A DNA stretch of 64,000 nucleotides from contig WHVD01000032.1 of assembly GCA_015178975.1 (NCBI GenBank), positions 682,001 through 746,000 on the forward strand, given 5' to 3'. The notes beneath the pieces are model-generated. The model ran no database searches. It had not been told where the DNA came from and saw only the letters and a program-made list of their open reading frames with translations. Source of the DNA: Hysterangium stoloniferum (Eukaryota > Basidiomycota > Agaricomycetes > Hysterangiales > Hysterangiaceae). The position numbers and the translations under genes are program-made. Shown piece by piece: positions 1-10,607 of the stretch (the stretch's first letter is position 1; each line of letters begins with the position of its first letter).

Positions 1-253
1 ACAAGAATGAGGTCTGGAAGTATGGGAACTATAAATGTTCCATAGTTGGAAGTTGGGTCAGATGTTGAGTTGGAAAGAAAATGATGAGCCAAATGATCCA
101 TTGGCAGATATGGTTGAGAAAAGGTGGGTGTCAGGAGAAAGGCCAGAAAGTGAAGATGGGGAGGTGCAGGAAATGGTGGAGAGTGTGGAAATTGCCAATG
201 AGATGGGAGTTGAAGCAAAGGAGGGATTTGGAGTACTGGAAATGCTAAATTAA
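1..253 (+). pseudogene. C-terminal remnant of antisense Zn-cluster ORF of a Gypsy B copy (B0)
   Basis: An open stretch rich in Glu/Asp ends in a stop near 253. It lies just beyond the chromodomain end of the minus-strand pol remnant at 376-891, the place occupied by the C-terminus of the antisense zinc-cluster gene in the two B copies at 8520-9459 and 24021-25010. The first 60 bases encode a YGNY-type motif comparable to the YGGYVY/YGSYVY segment of those copies, but in another frame, so it is frameshifted. A similar sequence lies on the minus strand near 43.5 kb. The zinc cluster itself would lie outside the window. The assignment rests mainly on position and composition. Confidence 0.4.
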
Positions 254-375
254 TTGTATCTTTATTTTTGACTTGCAAAAAATGTTTTGGTGTGACTTGA
301 ATCTTGTGTGAAAGAGTGTAGTATTGGAAGTGTCAGAATGTCTTGGAAAACAGACAGGGAAAATGGAAAAAATCA

Positions 376-891
376 GAGTGCTGATAAAGGTCCAGGTTTA
401 CTAGGATAAGTGGTGTGGAAGTCAGTTACAATTTCCATAGCATGTCCAAGTTCTGTGGCCAATATCCATGAAGTGTCTTTGTCAGTACCTTCATAGCCTG
501 CCCATTTGACTAAATAAAGCAATTTACAAGTACATCAGTGATTGTCAATTTTAGAATCCAAAATCTCAGAAACTTTAAATTTGGGTTCTTCATCAATGAT
601 GATTGGAGGAGGTGGGGGTTGGTTACATTCCAGGATGTTGTTAGGAATACAAGGCTCTAACATGGAAATGTGGAAAATGAGATGAACTGCTTGCATACTG
701 TCAGGAAGTCAGAGAGTCCAGGAAAGTGAGCCAGCTTGTGCTATAATCTCAAAAGGACCTAAGAATTTCTTGGCAAGTTTTTTGGAAGATCAGGTAGTTT
801 GAAAAAATTGAGCTTTTACAAAAACCTGATCTCCAATATTGAAGTTAGGAGACAGGATTCTGTTTTTATCCACAGAACATTGATAATGTTC
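376..891 (-). pseudogene. Gypsy B0 pol remnant: integrase C-terminus and chromodomain
   Basis: The minus-strand translation closely follows the end of the B-family pol at 25209-26012: an FEIIAQ-like segment, HISMLEP, then a chromodomain with LVKWAGYEGTD and TSWILATELG. It contains stops. The coding sequence is cut at 891 by element A and resumes after A's second TSD (7663 to about 7715) with an alignable stretch, so A inserted into this old pol. In Gypsy chromoviruses the chromodomain targets integration to modified chromatin; here it is dead sequence. Confidence 0.72.
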
Positions 892-1316
892 TGTCACAAC
901 TGTCACATGTCACATATTGTCACAAACATTCAAAGGTAACTTTCGACAACTCTTCAACCTATCGAATTCAACTTGACAAAACTGAATATTATTTGACACC
1001 ATCGAATCTCTTTCGATGTGTCTCATTTTTCATATATGATTTCATAATTAGTTCATAACATAGTCATAACGATACAATGAAAAGCATAAAAGGGCTATGA
1101 AAGGAGCGAGGGAAGTCAGTCAAAATATCTGTATATTAGTGATATTAGTAATCTATCTTGTCGTAACTTCTTTGACAAATACTTCCGTGAGTTCTCGCGA
1201 CTGGTAATAGCCTCTTACTTCATCGACAGGGTGAATATATACTTCGTCGAATGAGGCTTTCGAATTCGGTTAATAGAATATTATTCGACTTATCGAAGAA
1301 TAATTGATTCGTGACA
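892..1316 (+). repeat. 5' LTR of Gypsy A
   Basis: Terminal repeat with TGTCAC/GTGACA ends; 425 bp, matching 7246-7662 (417 bp). The first 40 bases contain several spaced GTCAC units. Confidence 0.93.
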
Positions 1317-1340
1317 GTATATTTTGACTATCAACTGTTG

Positions 1341-2660
1341 ATGAAGCCCAGGACGCAATCTGAGACTACCAAAGCATCAAGTTCCACAGCACTTCAATCC
1401 ATGGCTCCCACTCCTTCACCGAGAGTTATTTGGCCATTGCAAATTCCAGTTTCTCCTTTAACCAAAACTAGAAGAACTGCGATGTCTTCAACTTGAGCAC
1501 CCGAAGAAGTTCGAGAAGAACCGATCTTGCCAATTCAAGAATCTGAATCCCCTTTAATGCCTTTGCCCGAATCTCCACATCCCGAACCTGTTACGTCTGA
1601 GGATGAAACAATGTTTCGACATTTCGGAGATGCACTCGGAAAAGTATTGAAGGACCAGATAGCTTTGAAGGAGCCCGAAATCACAGTGAATAAGCCTGAA
1701 GAGTTTACTGGAGAAGAACCTTCGATGTTGAAGAATTTTATTGCTCAATGTGAAATGGTCTTTCGATCTCGACCAAAATCGTTCGAATCCGATCAATCGA
1801 AAATTACGATGGTAACTTTGTATTTCCGGAAAACGGCTCAAGAGTGGTGGCAACCTTTTCTATTAAATCCCCCAATTCCTCTGCCATCTTTCCTTGTGGA
1901 TTATCTCAATTTTCTAGATGAATTATATGCTCAGTTTGGAGAAATCGATGCAGAAGGAGAAGCCAAAGAAAAACTCGATAATCTTCAAATGAAAGCTCAT
2001 CATCATGTTGTGAAGTATTCGATTCAATTTACAAGTCTTGCTGCTCAAACTCGATATGACGAATTCGCTTTACAATGATGATTTTATAAAGGACTTCTGA
2101 ATCGAATTAAGGACGAAATAGTGAAGCTTCAAGTTCAGCCCGAAAGTTTTGCCGAACTGCAAACGGCAGCCCTTTAACTCGATTCTTACTATTGGATGTG
2201 AGAGAATGAACGACAATGCGAAACAGAATCAAGTTCGACTCAGCGAAGATTTGAAAGAAGACAATCAATGACGCCTATGACTTATCCTTTGACATCACGA
2301 ACACCTTCAACTTCAAAACTGACAACTTTGACTTCAAGAACATTTAGGCCTTCGACTCAAGTGAAACCATCTTCGACAATTTTAGGACCTGATGGACGAT
2401 TACTTCCTGCCAAATGAGACAGAAAATTTAAAGAAGGGTTATGTATATTATGTGGGGAGAAAGGTCATTCGGCGAGGGATTGTCCGAAAAGAAAAACTCG
2501 TCAAATTGCAAAAGGATGAATTGTTGAAGTCCAAGATTTGACAACTCAATCCGACCAGTCGAATCAAGCATCAAATGTTAAATTGGAAAATTGAAAAGGG
2601 ATACTCTTCAGGTGTGTGAAGAGTATCGAAGAAGACTCGATCACACCGAAAAAGATTCCT
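1341..2660 (+). pseudogene. Gypsy A gag
   Basis: The frame starts at an ATG 25 bp after the 5' LTR and runs, interrupted by stops, through a capsid-like region (ITMVTLYFRKTAQEWW, then YSIQFTSLAAQTRYDE) to a CCHC zinc knuckle (CILCGEKGHSARDC) near 2.46 kb that would bind genomic RNA. Nearly all interruptions are TGA (about 1494, 2076, 2079, 2415, 2517, 2592), and where the frame can be compared an arginine is expected. I read this as CGA-to-TGA decay. A TAA near 2177 is an exception. Gag would assemble cytoplasmic particles in an active relative. Confidence 0.82.
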
Positions 2661-2674
2661 GTGTAATATTATGA

Positions 2675-3270
2675 GTGGTAACAATTTCTGATTCTTTAAT
2701 TATTGAACTTAAATCAAAAAAAATTCCGAAAATGAAAGCATTAATTGATTCAGGATCTAGTCATCTTTTTATGGACAAAAAATTTGCACGACAAAATAAT
2801 CTATCTTTCGACCAATTGAAAAATCCGTTATCATTAAAATTAATTGATGGATCGACTCCGACATCAGGACAAATCACGTATATGACTACATTACAAGTTT
2901 ATTTTCCATCCGGGCAAATTCAAGAATTACCATTCTTTCTAACCAATCTCGACTCGTCTTGTCAAGTGGTATTGACTCAACTGGCTGAAGCAATACAATC
3001 CTGTGATTGACTGGCGATCTGGCTGTATATCGTTCGAACCCACTTCGACACCTTTGACAAATCCGAATCCGATTCAACCATCAATCAAAATGTTATCGGA
3101 AGAGAAGCATGCTTCGACCTCGGCGAGTCATTCATGGACATCTGAGAAAATCTGTGAAAAATCGAAATCCGAGACTGTTAATCCGAATATCAATATAGTC
3201 AATCAAAAGACTTTCTTATGAGCTGCGAAAGCAAAAGACTCTCAAACCTTTGTGGTTTTTATTCACAATG
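2675..3270 (+). pseudogene. Gypsy A retropepsin-like protease region
   Basis: This contains the aspartyl protease motif ALIDSGSSHLFMD, whose DSG is the catalytic triad, followed by a beta-rich body and NPVIDW-like sequence typical of the protease-RT linker in this Gypsy group. A one-base frameshift near 2970 separates the body from the VIDW segment. Downstream the sequence goes to TCKASGAKTP, which looks like the end of the integrase zinc-binding region. The intervening RT and RNase H have therefore been deleted. Confidence 0.8.
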
Positions 3271-4442
3271 AATCTTTCAAGACTTGTAAGGCCTCTGGTG
3301 CAAAAACTCCATGACATCGACCCGTTGGATTACTTAAGCAACTTCCGATTCCTCTTCGACCATGGCATTCAATCTCGATGGATTTTATCGAACAATTACC
3401 GACCTCGAATGGTTACAACTCAATACTCGTAATCATTGATCGACTTTCGAAACAAGCAATATTCATTCCAACTTATACTACGATCAACACTCCTGAACTC
3501 GCTTGACTTTTCGTATTACATGTCTTTTCAAAACATGGAGTCCCAAGTCATGTAACTTCCGATCGAGGATCCGAATTCATGTCGCATTTCTTTCGATCTC
3601 TCAGAACAGCACTTGACATGGAATTACATTTCACTTCCAGATATCATCCTGAAGGTGATGGACAAACCGAACGAGTTAATCAAACCCTTGAACAATATTT
3701 ACGAATATATACCAATTATCAACAAGACAATTGGGCCGAATTACTTCCTTTAGCCGAATTTGCTTACAACAATGCACCTTCCGAAACAACTGGTGAAACG
3801 CCATTTTTTGCTAATAAAGGTTATCATCCATTGTTAGAAATTCACCCTGAAAAAGATCTAGCTTCCGCTCCAGCTCGCGATTATATGACAGATCTCGAAG
3901 CTCTACATAAACATCTCAAATCAAATATCCAGAAAGTGCAAATATGTTATCAAAAATATTTCGACATACATCGAAAAGAGTCTTTTGACTTCCCGATCCA
4001 TTCTCAAGTCTTCGTACGATCCGACTTTATTCGAACGACTCGACCATCGAAAAAATTATCGGAAAAATTATTAGGCCCATTCGAAATCATTGCTTGACCA
4101 GGATCTCATTCATATACATTAAAACTCCCCAATCATCTCAAAGGAATTCATCCCGTCTTTCACGTTTCAATGTTAGAACCATTTTATCCCAATACTTTCC
4201 CAAATTGAAAACAACCTCCTCCACCAATTTATGTTGAAGAAAAACCCGAATATGAAATTTGAGAAATTTTGGATTCAAAATTCGATAAAAGATATAAAGA
4301 TTCATTATGATATTTAGTTGCTTGGTTAGGTTATGAAGGAACAGATGAAGAAACTTCATGGTTAGGATCTCAAGATCTCGAACATGCTTTCGACCTTATC
4401 GAAGAATTTCATCAAAAATATCCAAATCTTCCACGACATTAA
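3271..4442 (+). pseudogene. Gypsy A integrase core and chromodomain
   Basis: The DDE integrase core is visible: [12 protein letters not shown] (first Asp), SDRGSEFMSHFF (second Asp), and the RYHPEGDGQTERVN helix with the catalytic Glu. It is followed by the GPFEII module and a chromodomain (LVAWLGYEGTDEETSWL). TGA codons near 3505, 4095, 4206, 4261 and 4307 sit where arginine is expected. The segment 3579-4094 is open for 172 codons. Integrase would insert the cDNA copy in the nucleus; this copy is dead. Confidence 0.88.
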
Positions 4443-4561
4443 AAATTTCATTCAACTATTTTTTGACACTTATTTCGACATCTATTCGACAAAATCGAAA
4501 AACATATCAAAACGCAAAAACATCAATTAATCAAAATTTTAAGTATCTACAAATCTTCAAT

Positions 4562-7165
4562 TCATTCCTCTCTCAATTCCTCCATCTTATCAAACCATGC
4601 CCTCCTAAACCTTCCACTATTCACACTAATATCAGTCTCTTCGCTAAAATCTCCATTTTTGACCAGCTTCTTCAACAGAATCGAAAAATCATCCCTCAAC
4701 GCTTTAACCTCACCAATTAAATCCTCCATTCTTTCCTCCATTTTCGACATCCTTTCACCGATCGATTTCATTTCTTTTTCCAACTGGTTATCCGACTGAT
4801 GTTCTGACCTTCTCGACCGTCTAGAAAAATTCAACATTCTCGACATGATGTTACAATGACTATTTTTCCTTTGCCCAAGCTTTCGAATCTCTGGACTACC
4901 ATTTTCGTTTTCGTCTTCCAATTCTTCGATCATGTTTCAACTCTTTTTTCCATTTTGACGCGGTTTTGTGATGTATTAGCCTTATTTTAATACTATTTTC
5001 CAAAAAAGGAGTCCAATGCTCTATCAAAATGTGCAAATACTCAATTTACTGCAAGGTAAAATAATTTAAGTATTTGATATTAATCAGTGGCAGCCTAAAT
5101 AGACTTAGAACCCCTGAAGTCAAGAGTTTACTTGAATATATGCACCCTACTTCGCAAAGAAGGTTTTGAGAGCTGCTTGTACAAGCTTGTTATTTTTCTG
5201 TAAAAACACTACTAAAATATGAATAACAATTCACTGATTCAGAATTTCGATTCTAGCTAGTTTATATATATTTTATACTATTTATCAAACAGTAAAAATA
5301 TTTATAAACAGGTCAAAAGATTAGATATAGAATAAAACACTATTTGGCTAATATATGCTTTATTTACACTAACCTACAGGGTCTACTGTGATACTAACTT
5401 ATCAGGATCTTAATGTAGTCTTAAGGATTCTGCAAGGATATTCTCAGTATTTGTTTATGTGAATATGCTTTACTGATTCACAATAAATGAACAAAGGAAC
5501 GGGATTATTTGCAATGTAATAAACAGTCAAATTACTCAACTAGAGGTGACTGAAGTTTTAGACTACAAATAACAATGTAAAGAAAACTAATAATCGGTAC
5601 TCAATTAAGAGATGACTATAGTATAAAGGATTAATACCAGAAGCTCAACAAGAGGTGGCAGGGAATCCTGATTGGTCAGAAGAGTGACCAGGGGTAGGAT
5701 TATTGTCAAAAGCTCAACAAGAGGTGACAAAGGGATCCTGAGATAACTTAGGTCAGCAGCTCAACTAGAGGTGACTAAGTATTTGTATTTATTTGTCCAA
5801 CAGCCCAACTAGGGGTGGAATAACTGCTTGCTGCAGTGGCACACTGATGTGGCTGATAAAATGTAGTAAAGATTTTGATTGATTATTATTCAAGGCTGGA
5901 GCTGAGCTCCTTATATACATTTTGGTCTGAGACATTTAGAAGATTCTAGAAGATTGAATGATGTCATTCTGGAAGGAATGATGTCATTTAGAATTTTCTA
6001 GAATTTTCTAGAGCATAGTGGAAGGTTCTAACTACTTCTAAGACACTATAGAATATTCTTGGCATAATAGAACTTACTGGAATCTTATAGAATATTCTAC
6101 AATATTCTATCTATTATTAGTACCTATTAACTACTATTGCTTTAGCAGCCACTGGAATGTTCCAGAGATTTCCGGTTTTTGCTGTAGTAGCATATATGAT
6201 TATATAATGCTCTCGCACCTGTGCACACACATGACATCCTTCGCATCTTGTGACTGTCACGCGTTGTGACAGTTGTGCGCCTTTGTGACAGTTGCATGCC
6301 TCTGTGACTGTCGCGTGCCTCTGTGACCGTGGCCGGCTTTATATTATTATAATTATTATAATTATTTTTAGTTAGTTATAAATATAATATTTTATTATAA
6401 TAATATAAATATATATATTACCTTGATTATGCGCGATTATTTCACATCACGATTTGTCGGCGTCGGAGTTTGAAATGTCATGTGAATATCACATGATTAC
6501 TCGCGTGTTGTGAATAAGCGCTGAGTCGCTGACATATTAATCAAAAAAGAATAAAAAGTAGAAATTCAATAACCTGCTCAATTTATTAGATAAAAATACA
6601 AAATAAATTGTATAAATTCAAGATAAATCAAACAAATATTGTACAATTTAATCGTCGCAATATAATTACATTTGAATATTTGTTTTCGCAATTTGTTAGG
6701 GGAAATTGTTTAAAAATCAGAAAAAAGCTAAAAATACATAACAGGTTTTCCAGCTGGCCTATTTACAGTCCAATAACACGCCCGATGCAACCAATTGCAC
6801 CGATCGCAATTCGACGACGCATTAGTTTTCCTACACACAAAATTCGTGTTAAAACACATTGTGCAACTGGAAAAAACAAATTAGCAAAATTTGACAAAAA
6901 TTTGACAAAACCGAAAAATTACGAATTTTCCGATTTTGCTTCAAATTCCCATTGCATCCCAATTCCCTTACAAGTTGCCTTATTGAACGGTTCTTCGCAG
7001 TCTTCTATCCGCTTTTTGGGAATTTCTTCTAAAAAATAACTAATTAACTAATTTTAAAGAAATCCCAGAAATCAACTTACCAACCGCATTAACAACCATA
7101 TCTCTATCCTCGAAACCCAAAAACTCGGATCCTGATTTGAGTTGGTCAACTTCTATATCAGACAT
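4562..7165 (-). pseudogene. Antisense spliced Zn2Cys6 protein gene of Gypsy A
   Basis: This is a gene on the strand opposite pol, between pol and the 3' LTR. I read exons 7081-7165, 6923-7028 and 6866 down to 6744, continuing at 4961-4562 once element G1 and one TSD are removed. Both introns are GT-AG (52 and 56 nt); the second has a CTAAT branch-like site. The joined frame is 238 codons with a single internal TGA (CGA expected). It encodes a perfect binuclear zinc cluster, C-x2-C-x6-C-x8-C-x2-C-x6-C (CTMCFNTNFVC ... CDRCNWLHRAC), then basic residues and a charged coiled coil (EKEMKSIGERMSKMEERMED). Zn2Cys6 domains are fungal DNA-binding domains; a regulatory role is inference. The start ATG lies about 80 bp inside the 3' LTR boundary. 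Confidence 0.75.
4967..6743. mobile_element. G1: 1.78-kb TG...CA element nested in the antisense gene of A
   Basis: The ends are TGTGATGTATT and AATACATAACA, an 11-bp imperfect inverted pair, flanked by the TSD GGTTT (4962-4966, 6744-6748). Removing it plus one TSD restores the zinc-cluster frame exactly. It has no convincing ORF, is AT-rich, and carries several copies of an AGCTCAACTAGAGGTGAC-like unit (5.53-5.83 kb) and a run of GTGACNGT units (about 6247-6335). It could be a very long solo LTR or a non-autonomous LTR element. Confidence 0.75.
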
Positions 7166-7245
7166 TGATTGAGGAATACGAAAATAGACGATGAAAAAAC
7201 TTTTCAAACTCTGACCTCGTGGGCTCGGTCACAAAGGGAGGATAC

Positions 7246-7662
7246 TGTCACAACCGTCACATGTCACATATTGTCACAAACATTCAAAGGTAACTTTTGA
7301 CAACTCTTCAACCTATTGAATTCAACTCGACAAAACTGAACATTATTCGACACCATCGAATCTCTTTCGACATGTCTCATTTCGATGTCATATATGATTT
7401 CATAATTAGTTCATAACATAGTCATAACGATACGACGAAAAGCATAAAAGGGCTATGAAAGGAGCGAGGGAAGTCTGTATATTAGTGATATTAGTAATCT
7501 ATCTTGTCGTAACTTTTTCGACAAATACTTCTGTGAGTTCTCGCGACTGGTAATAGCCTCTTACTTCATCGACAGGGTGAATATATACTTCGTTGAACGA
7601 GGCTTTCGAGTTCGGTTAATAGAATATTATTTGACTTATCGAAGAATAATCGATTCGTGACA
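7246..7662 (+). repeat. 3' LTR of Gypsy A
   Basis: It matches the 5' LTR, ends GTGACA, and is followed by TSD TGTTC at 7663-7667. Confidence 0.93.
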
Positions 7663-7739
7663 TGTTCCTAGGTAGAAGAAATAGCTTTCCTCTTGAGTTA
7701 TTCAAGGATATTTGCACAACTAAAAATCATTGGAAGGGT

Positions 7740-8346
7740 TTTGTCCCTCACTGTATGTGCTGCACCTTTGCAGATTGTGTTGTCCAATTTCAAACAGGAG
7801 TGGATGGGAAACCCACAGGTTCCAAGAATGCACATGGTGCAAAAGACAAGTAGATGCTAAGTCGATTTTTTGATCGGATTGTATGTACAAATAACTACTT
7901 AGCTATATAGACTAGTAGTTTATTGTACTACTAATTCAGACATACATACAAAAAGACATAACAGGAATACAATAATACAATGGACCAGGTGTCAAAACTA
8001 ATTGGGAACAAAGGTAAAACTGAATCAGATGACATATGGGCAAAGACAGATTGGGAACAAGGGGTTCTGGAGTGTCCAGGTGGGGTCTGGTGCATTGTTC
8101 ATACAACATAGAGAGTCAGGTGAATGTATGTCATATATTTTACAACATTTGTTTCTCTGTTAAAACCTTCAAGGGAGATTAGTCAAACAATAGAGGACTG
8201 GATCCTTTAACTTTGGCTCAAGAGTTTTTATGATGTCATTGTCCTGATAATGTATGATTTATTGCTAGCTCTAAACCCTAGAATTAGCATATATTAACCC
8301 TAAGTAGCTAGGTGTCCAGAGTCCGGTGAGTTATCCGGTCTTAACA
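7740..8346 (-). repeat. Truncated, diverged LTR of Gypsy B type (B1, 3' LTR)
   Basis: Recognisable pieces of LTR B occur in order: the GCTGCACC...GATTGTGTTGTCCAATTTC stretch, GATTGTATGTACAA near 7880, and the end CTTAACA at 8341-8346. The purine tract complement GTACCCTCCCTTTATGC follows at once, exactly as after the LTR at 23810. The distal end is lost where it abuts the B0 pol remnant near 7715-7740. Confidence 0.55.
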
Positions 8347-8462
8347 GTACCCTCCCTTTATGCCAAATCCCAAAGAGGCTCTAGAACTTGATAAAGTTTG
8401 TTGGTTATGCACATGTGTCAAAGAGTCACATGATCTGGAAGGTAAGGTTCAGACATGACAAG

Positions 8463-8474
8463 CCTATATAAAAA
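8463..8474 (+). promoter_or_regulatory. TATA box of antisense gene B1
   Basis: CCTATATAAAA lies about 50 bp upstream of the ATG at 8520. The same box at the same distance, with the same TTCTTCTTTATTACCCCCATC leader, is present before the B2 copy (23959-23970). Conservation in two copies supports a real promoter in the element. Confidence 0.65.
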
Positions 8475-8519
8475 ATCAAAAAATCAAAATTTCTTCTTCT
8501 TTATTACCCCCATCATCAA

Positions 8520-9459
8520 ATGGGTCCAAAGCCAATGCTGTACAGACCAATGCCTGCTGCTGGGCCCTCCACAGGCTCCACTCACCACTGCCCAAATCCT
8601 GGTGCAGCAGGAGGAGCAGCACCAACAATGAGAGGAGGTGGAGAGAAAGGCCAAGGAGGCCAAGGAGGAGTTGGATAGGGAGTACCAGGTGGCACTGGTC
8701 ACAGAGAAAGAGGCTGAGGAGCAAAGGAAGAAGGATGAGGAGGAGGCTGCGTGGGTTGCCATGGAACAAGCCAAGGCAGCTGCAGAGAGAGCTGTGGCTG
8801 TCGTGGGAAAGGTAAGTCCCAATGATTTGTGTGGTCAGCCTTACTGACTCTGCTCTTAGCACAAAGCAGTAGAGGCTGAGTCGGAGTCTGAGGGGGAGCT
8901 GGAGAGTCCCCAAAAGGTAAGTCTCTGGTCTGTGGGGTTTTCTGGGGACTGACCATGTCAACAGAAGGCAAGGAAAGTGGCTCCAGTTCACCTACAGGTG
9001 AAAAATGACCTGCGGTGTTCTGGTTGTAACAACCGGAACACTGAATGTCATTGGAAGTCCGGGCAGGGACTAGGCTGTTGGCAATGTGTGCACCTCAAAG
9101 CGAGGTGCTCATTTGTTCACGAGCCCATGGGGTCTGTGGCATTGGATGCGAGTGGGTTGGACAAGCCTATGGGCTTGGAGGAGGTCTTGGGGTGGATAGC
9201 CACAGGCATAGAGGCCCAAAACCAGTTGCTTGAAGAGAGCAACCAAATGCAGGAGACCATGGTGAAAACACTCCAGGAGCTCCATGAGAAGTTCTGGGTA
9301 TTCTTGGCAGAGTATGGTGGTTATGTGTATGCTGAACCACAGATCGGAAGTTCCGAGGAGTCTGGCTCGGATGAGGATGGGGTCCCCACAGAGATAGCAG
9401 AGCTCCCAAAGGAGCTTGCTGAGGTTGGGCAGAAGCATAGCCCCATAAATGTAGATTGA
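8520..9459 (+). pseudogene. Antisense spliced Zn2Cys6 protein gene of Gypsy B (copy B1)
   Basis: This lies between the pol end and the 3' LTR of a B copy, antisense to pol. The ATG is at 8520. Introns are 8812-8859 and 8917-8964 (both 48 nt, GTAAGT donors, phase 0), and the last exon runs 8965-9459. Exon 1 encodes a charged helix rich in Glu/Lys/Ala; exon 3 has an intact C-x2-C-x6-C-x9-C-x2-C-x6-C cluster (CSGCNNRNTEC, CWQC, ARC) followed by helical sequence and an acidic Ser/Asp/Glu tail (SSEESGSDEDG). Exon 1 has a frameshift and a TGA near 8636 where copy B2 keeps CGA (Arg), so this copy is broken. Zn2Cys6 proteins are usually fungal transcription factors; function here is inferred. Confidence 0.75.
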
Positions 9460-9669
9460 AAATAAAATAATAAAATTTTAATAGTTTTTTTTTTTTTTTG
9501 ATAAAGTGAAAACCTGAAACATAAAAAGTGAAACATAAAAAGAGTCTGCAGGAAGGTCCACTAGGACTTGTCGAAAACCTGTAAAAGCAAAGAGAGACAT
9601 ATGTAGGGCAACAGGGAAAAATGAAAATGAATCCAACATAACATAGGGTCTGTGGAGTGCAGCCAGAGA

Positions 9670-10157
9670 GAGGATAGTGGTCTGGGTTTGAGTGGTAAGC
9701 TGTGTGAAAGTCAGTAACAATCTCTGTGGCATTACCGAGTTCCATGGCCAAAATCCATGAAGTCTCTTTGTCAGTGCCCTCGTAACCCACTCACTTGACC
9801 AAGTAAAGCAATTTACAAGTGCATCAACAGTTATCTATTTTCGAATCTAAAATTTGTGAGATTTCAAACTCAGGTTCTCCATCAATAATGACTGGAGGAG
9901 GTGGAGATTGCATGTGATCTGGGATAGTGTTAACAGTACAAGGTTCTAGCATAGAAACATGAAATACTGGGTGTACAATGCACATGCTATCTGGAAGCTG
10001 TAGGGTCCATGAAACTGAACCTACTTGTGCTATTATTTCAAATGGACTTAAATATTTTTCAGCAAGTTTCTTTGATGGACAGGTAGTCTGAAAGAATTGA
10101 GCTTTGACAAAGATGTGATCACCAATTTTGAAGTTGGGTGGTGGAATCTGGTTTTTT
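9670..10157 (-). pseudogene. Gypsy B1 pol remnant: integrase C-terminus and chromodomain
   Basis: The minus-strand frame contains NFKIGDHIFVKAQFFQTT, KKLAEKYLSPFEIIAQVGS and the start of the chromodomain, closely matching the complete B element at 25209-25700. The coding sequence stops at about 10157, where unrelated sequence beginning TGTTAGGACAACACTAAC follows. The rest of this pol is not found nearby. A run of T's (about 9484-9499) separates it from the antisense gene. Confidence 0.78.
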
Positions 10158-10607
10158 GTTAGGACAACACTAACAAGGCTACCAAACACAAGATAAAACA
10201 TAGAAATATGAAGTGAAGAGGGGATACATAGCTCAATGACAGGGGAGATCACACTTGTTTTAGTGGGATTCCTAAGAGATTGAAACTAAAGACTAGCTAT
10301 GTACATGCCCCCTATTTATACTATTTATTATTTATGAGAAATTAAGAGAAAGTGCATATATGCACTGCTATTGAGCAAACCAGTGCTTCAGTGTCTAACT
10401 GGCACCTTGGCATTTGCATCAGCACCGACTTTGTCTGCAGCGGCAGGGTGCACATCTGTTCACAGGGATGACTTTAGACACACAGTGCAAAGCACTGTGT
10501 GTCAACCAGGCTATGGCAGTGGCAGCTGCCTTATAACAATGGCAGTTGCGGCAACCTCACAACAATGATGGCGGATACAGTGACCTTGCAACAATGACAG
10601 CTGTGAT
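10158..10607. other. Unassigned sequence joined to B1 pol
   Basis: This starts TGTTAGGACAACACTAAC, like an LTR end, but no matching end or TSD was found. It contains several ACAATG(A/G)CAG-type short repeats (10.52-10.61 kb) and no convincing gene. Confidence 0.35.

Larger units (their letters stand above)
892..7662 (+). mobile_element. Ty3/Gypsy element A, LTR to LTR, with 5-bp TSD
   Basis: Two similar LTRs (892-1316 and 7246-7662) start TGTCAC and end GTGACA. The element is flanked by the direct repeat TGTTC at 887-891 and 7663-7667. A purine-rich tract (AAAGGGAGGATAC) precedes the 3' LTR and sets the orientation as plus. Inside are gag, a retropepsin, integrase plus chromodomain, and an antisense zinc-cluster gene. 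Reverse transcriptase and RNase H are missing: protease sequence runs into the end of the integrase zinc-binding region near 3.27 kb, so this is an internally deleted copy. A 1.8 kb element (G1) is nested at 4967-6743. Confidence 0.93.

Noticed and set aside
6608..7039. Plus-strand ORF of 143 codons in the 3' part of Gypsy A.
   Set aside because: It lies opposite the antisense zinc-cluster exons and their introns, and its translation has no family features.
8476..8991. Long leucine-rich minus-strand ORFs opposite the zinc-cluster gene (also 9109-9790, 24097-24266).
   Set aside because: They are antisense shadows of Glu/Lys-rich coding sequence. The plus-strand gene has a TATA box, introns and a conserved cysteine cluster in two copies.
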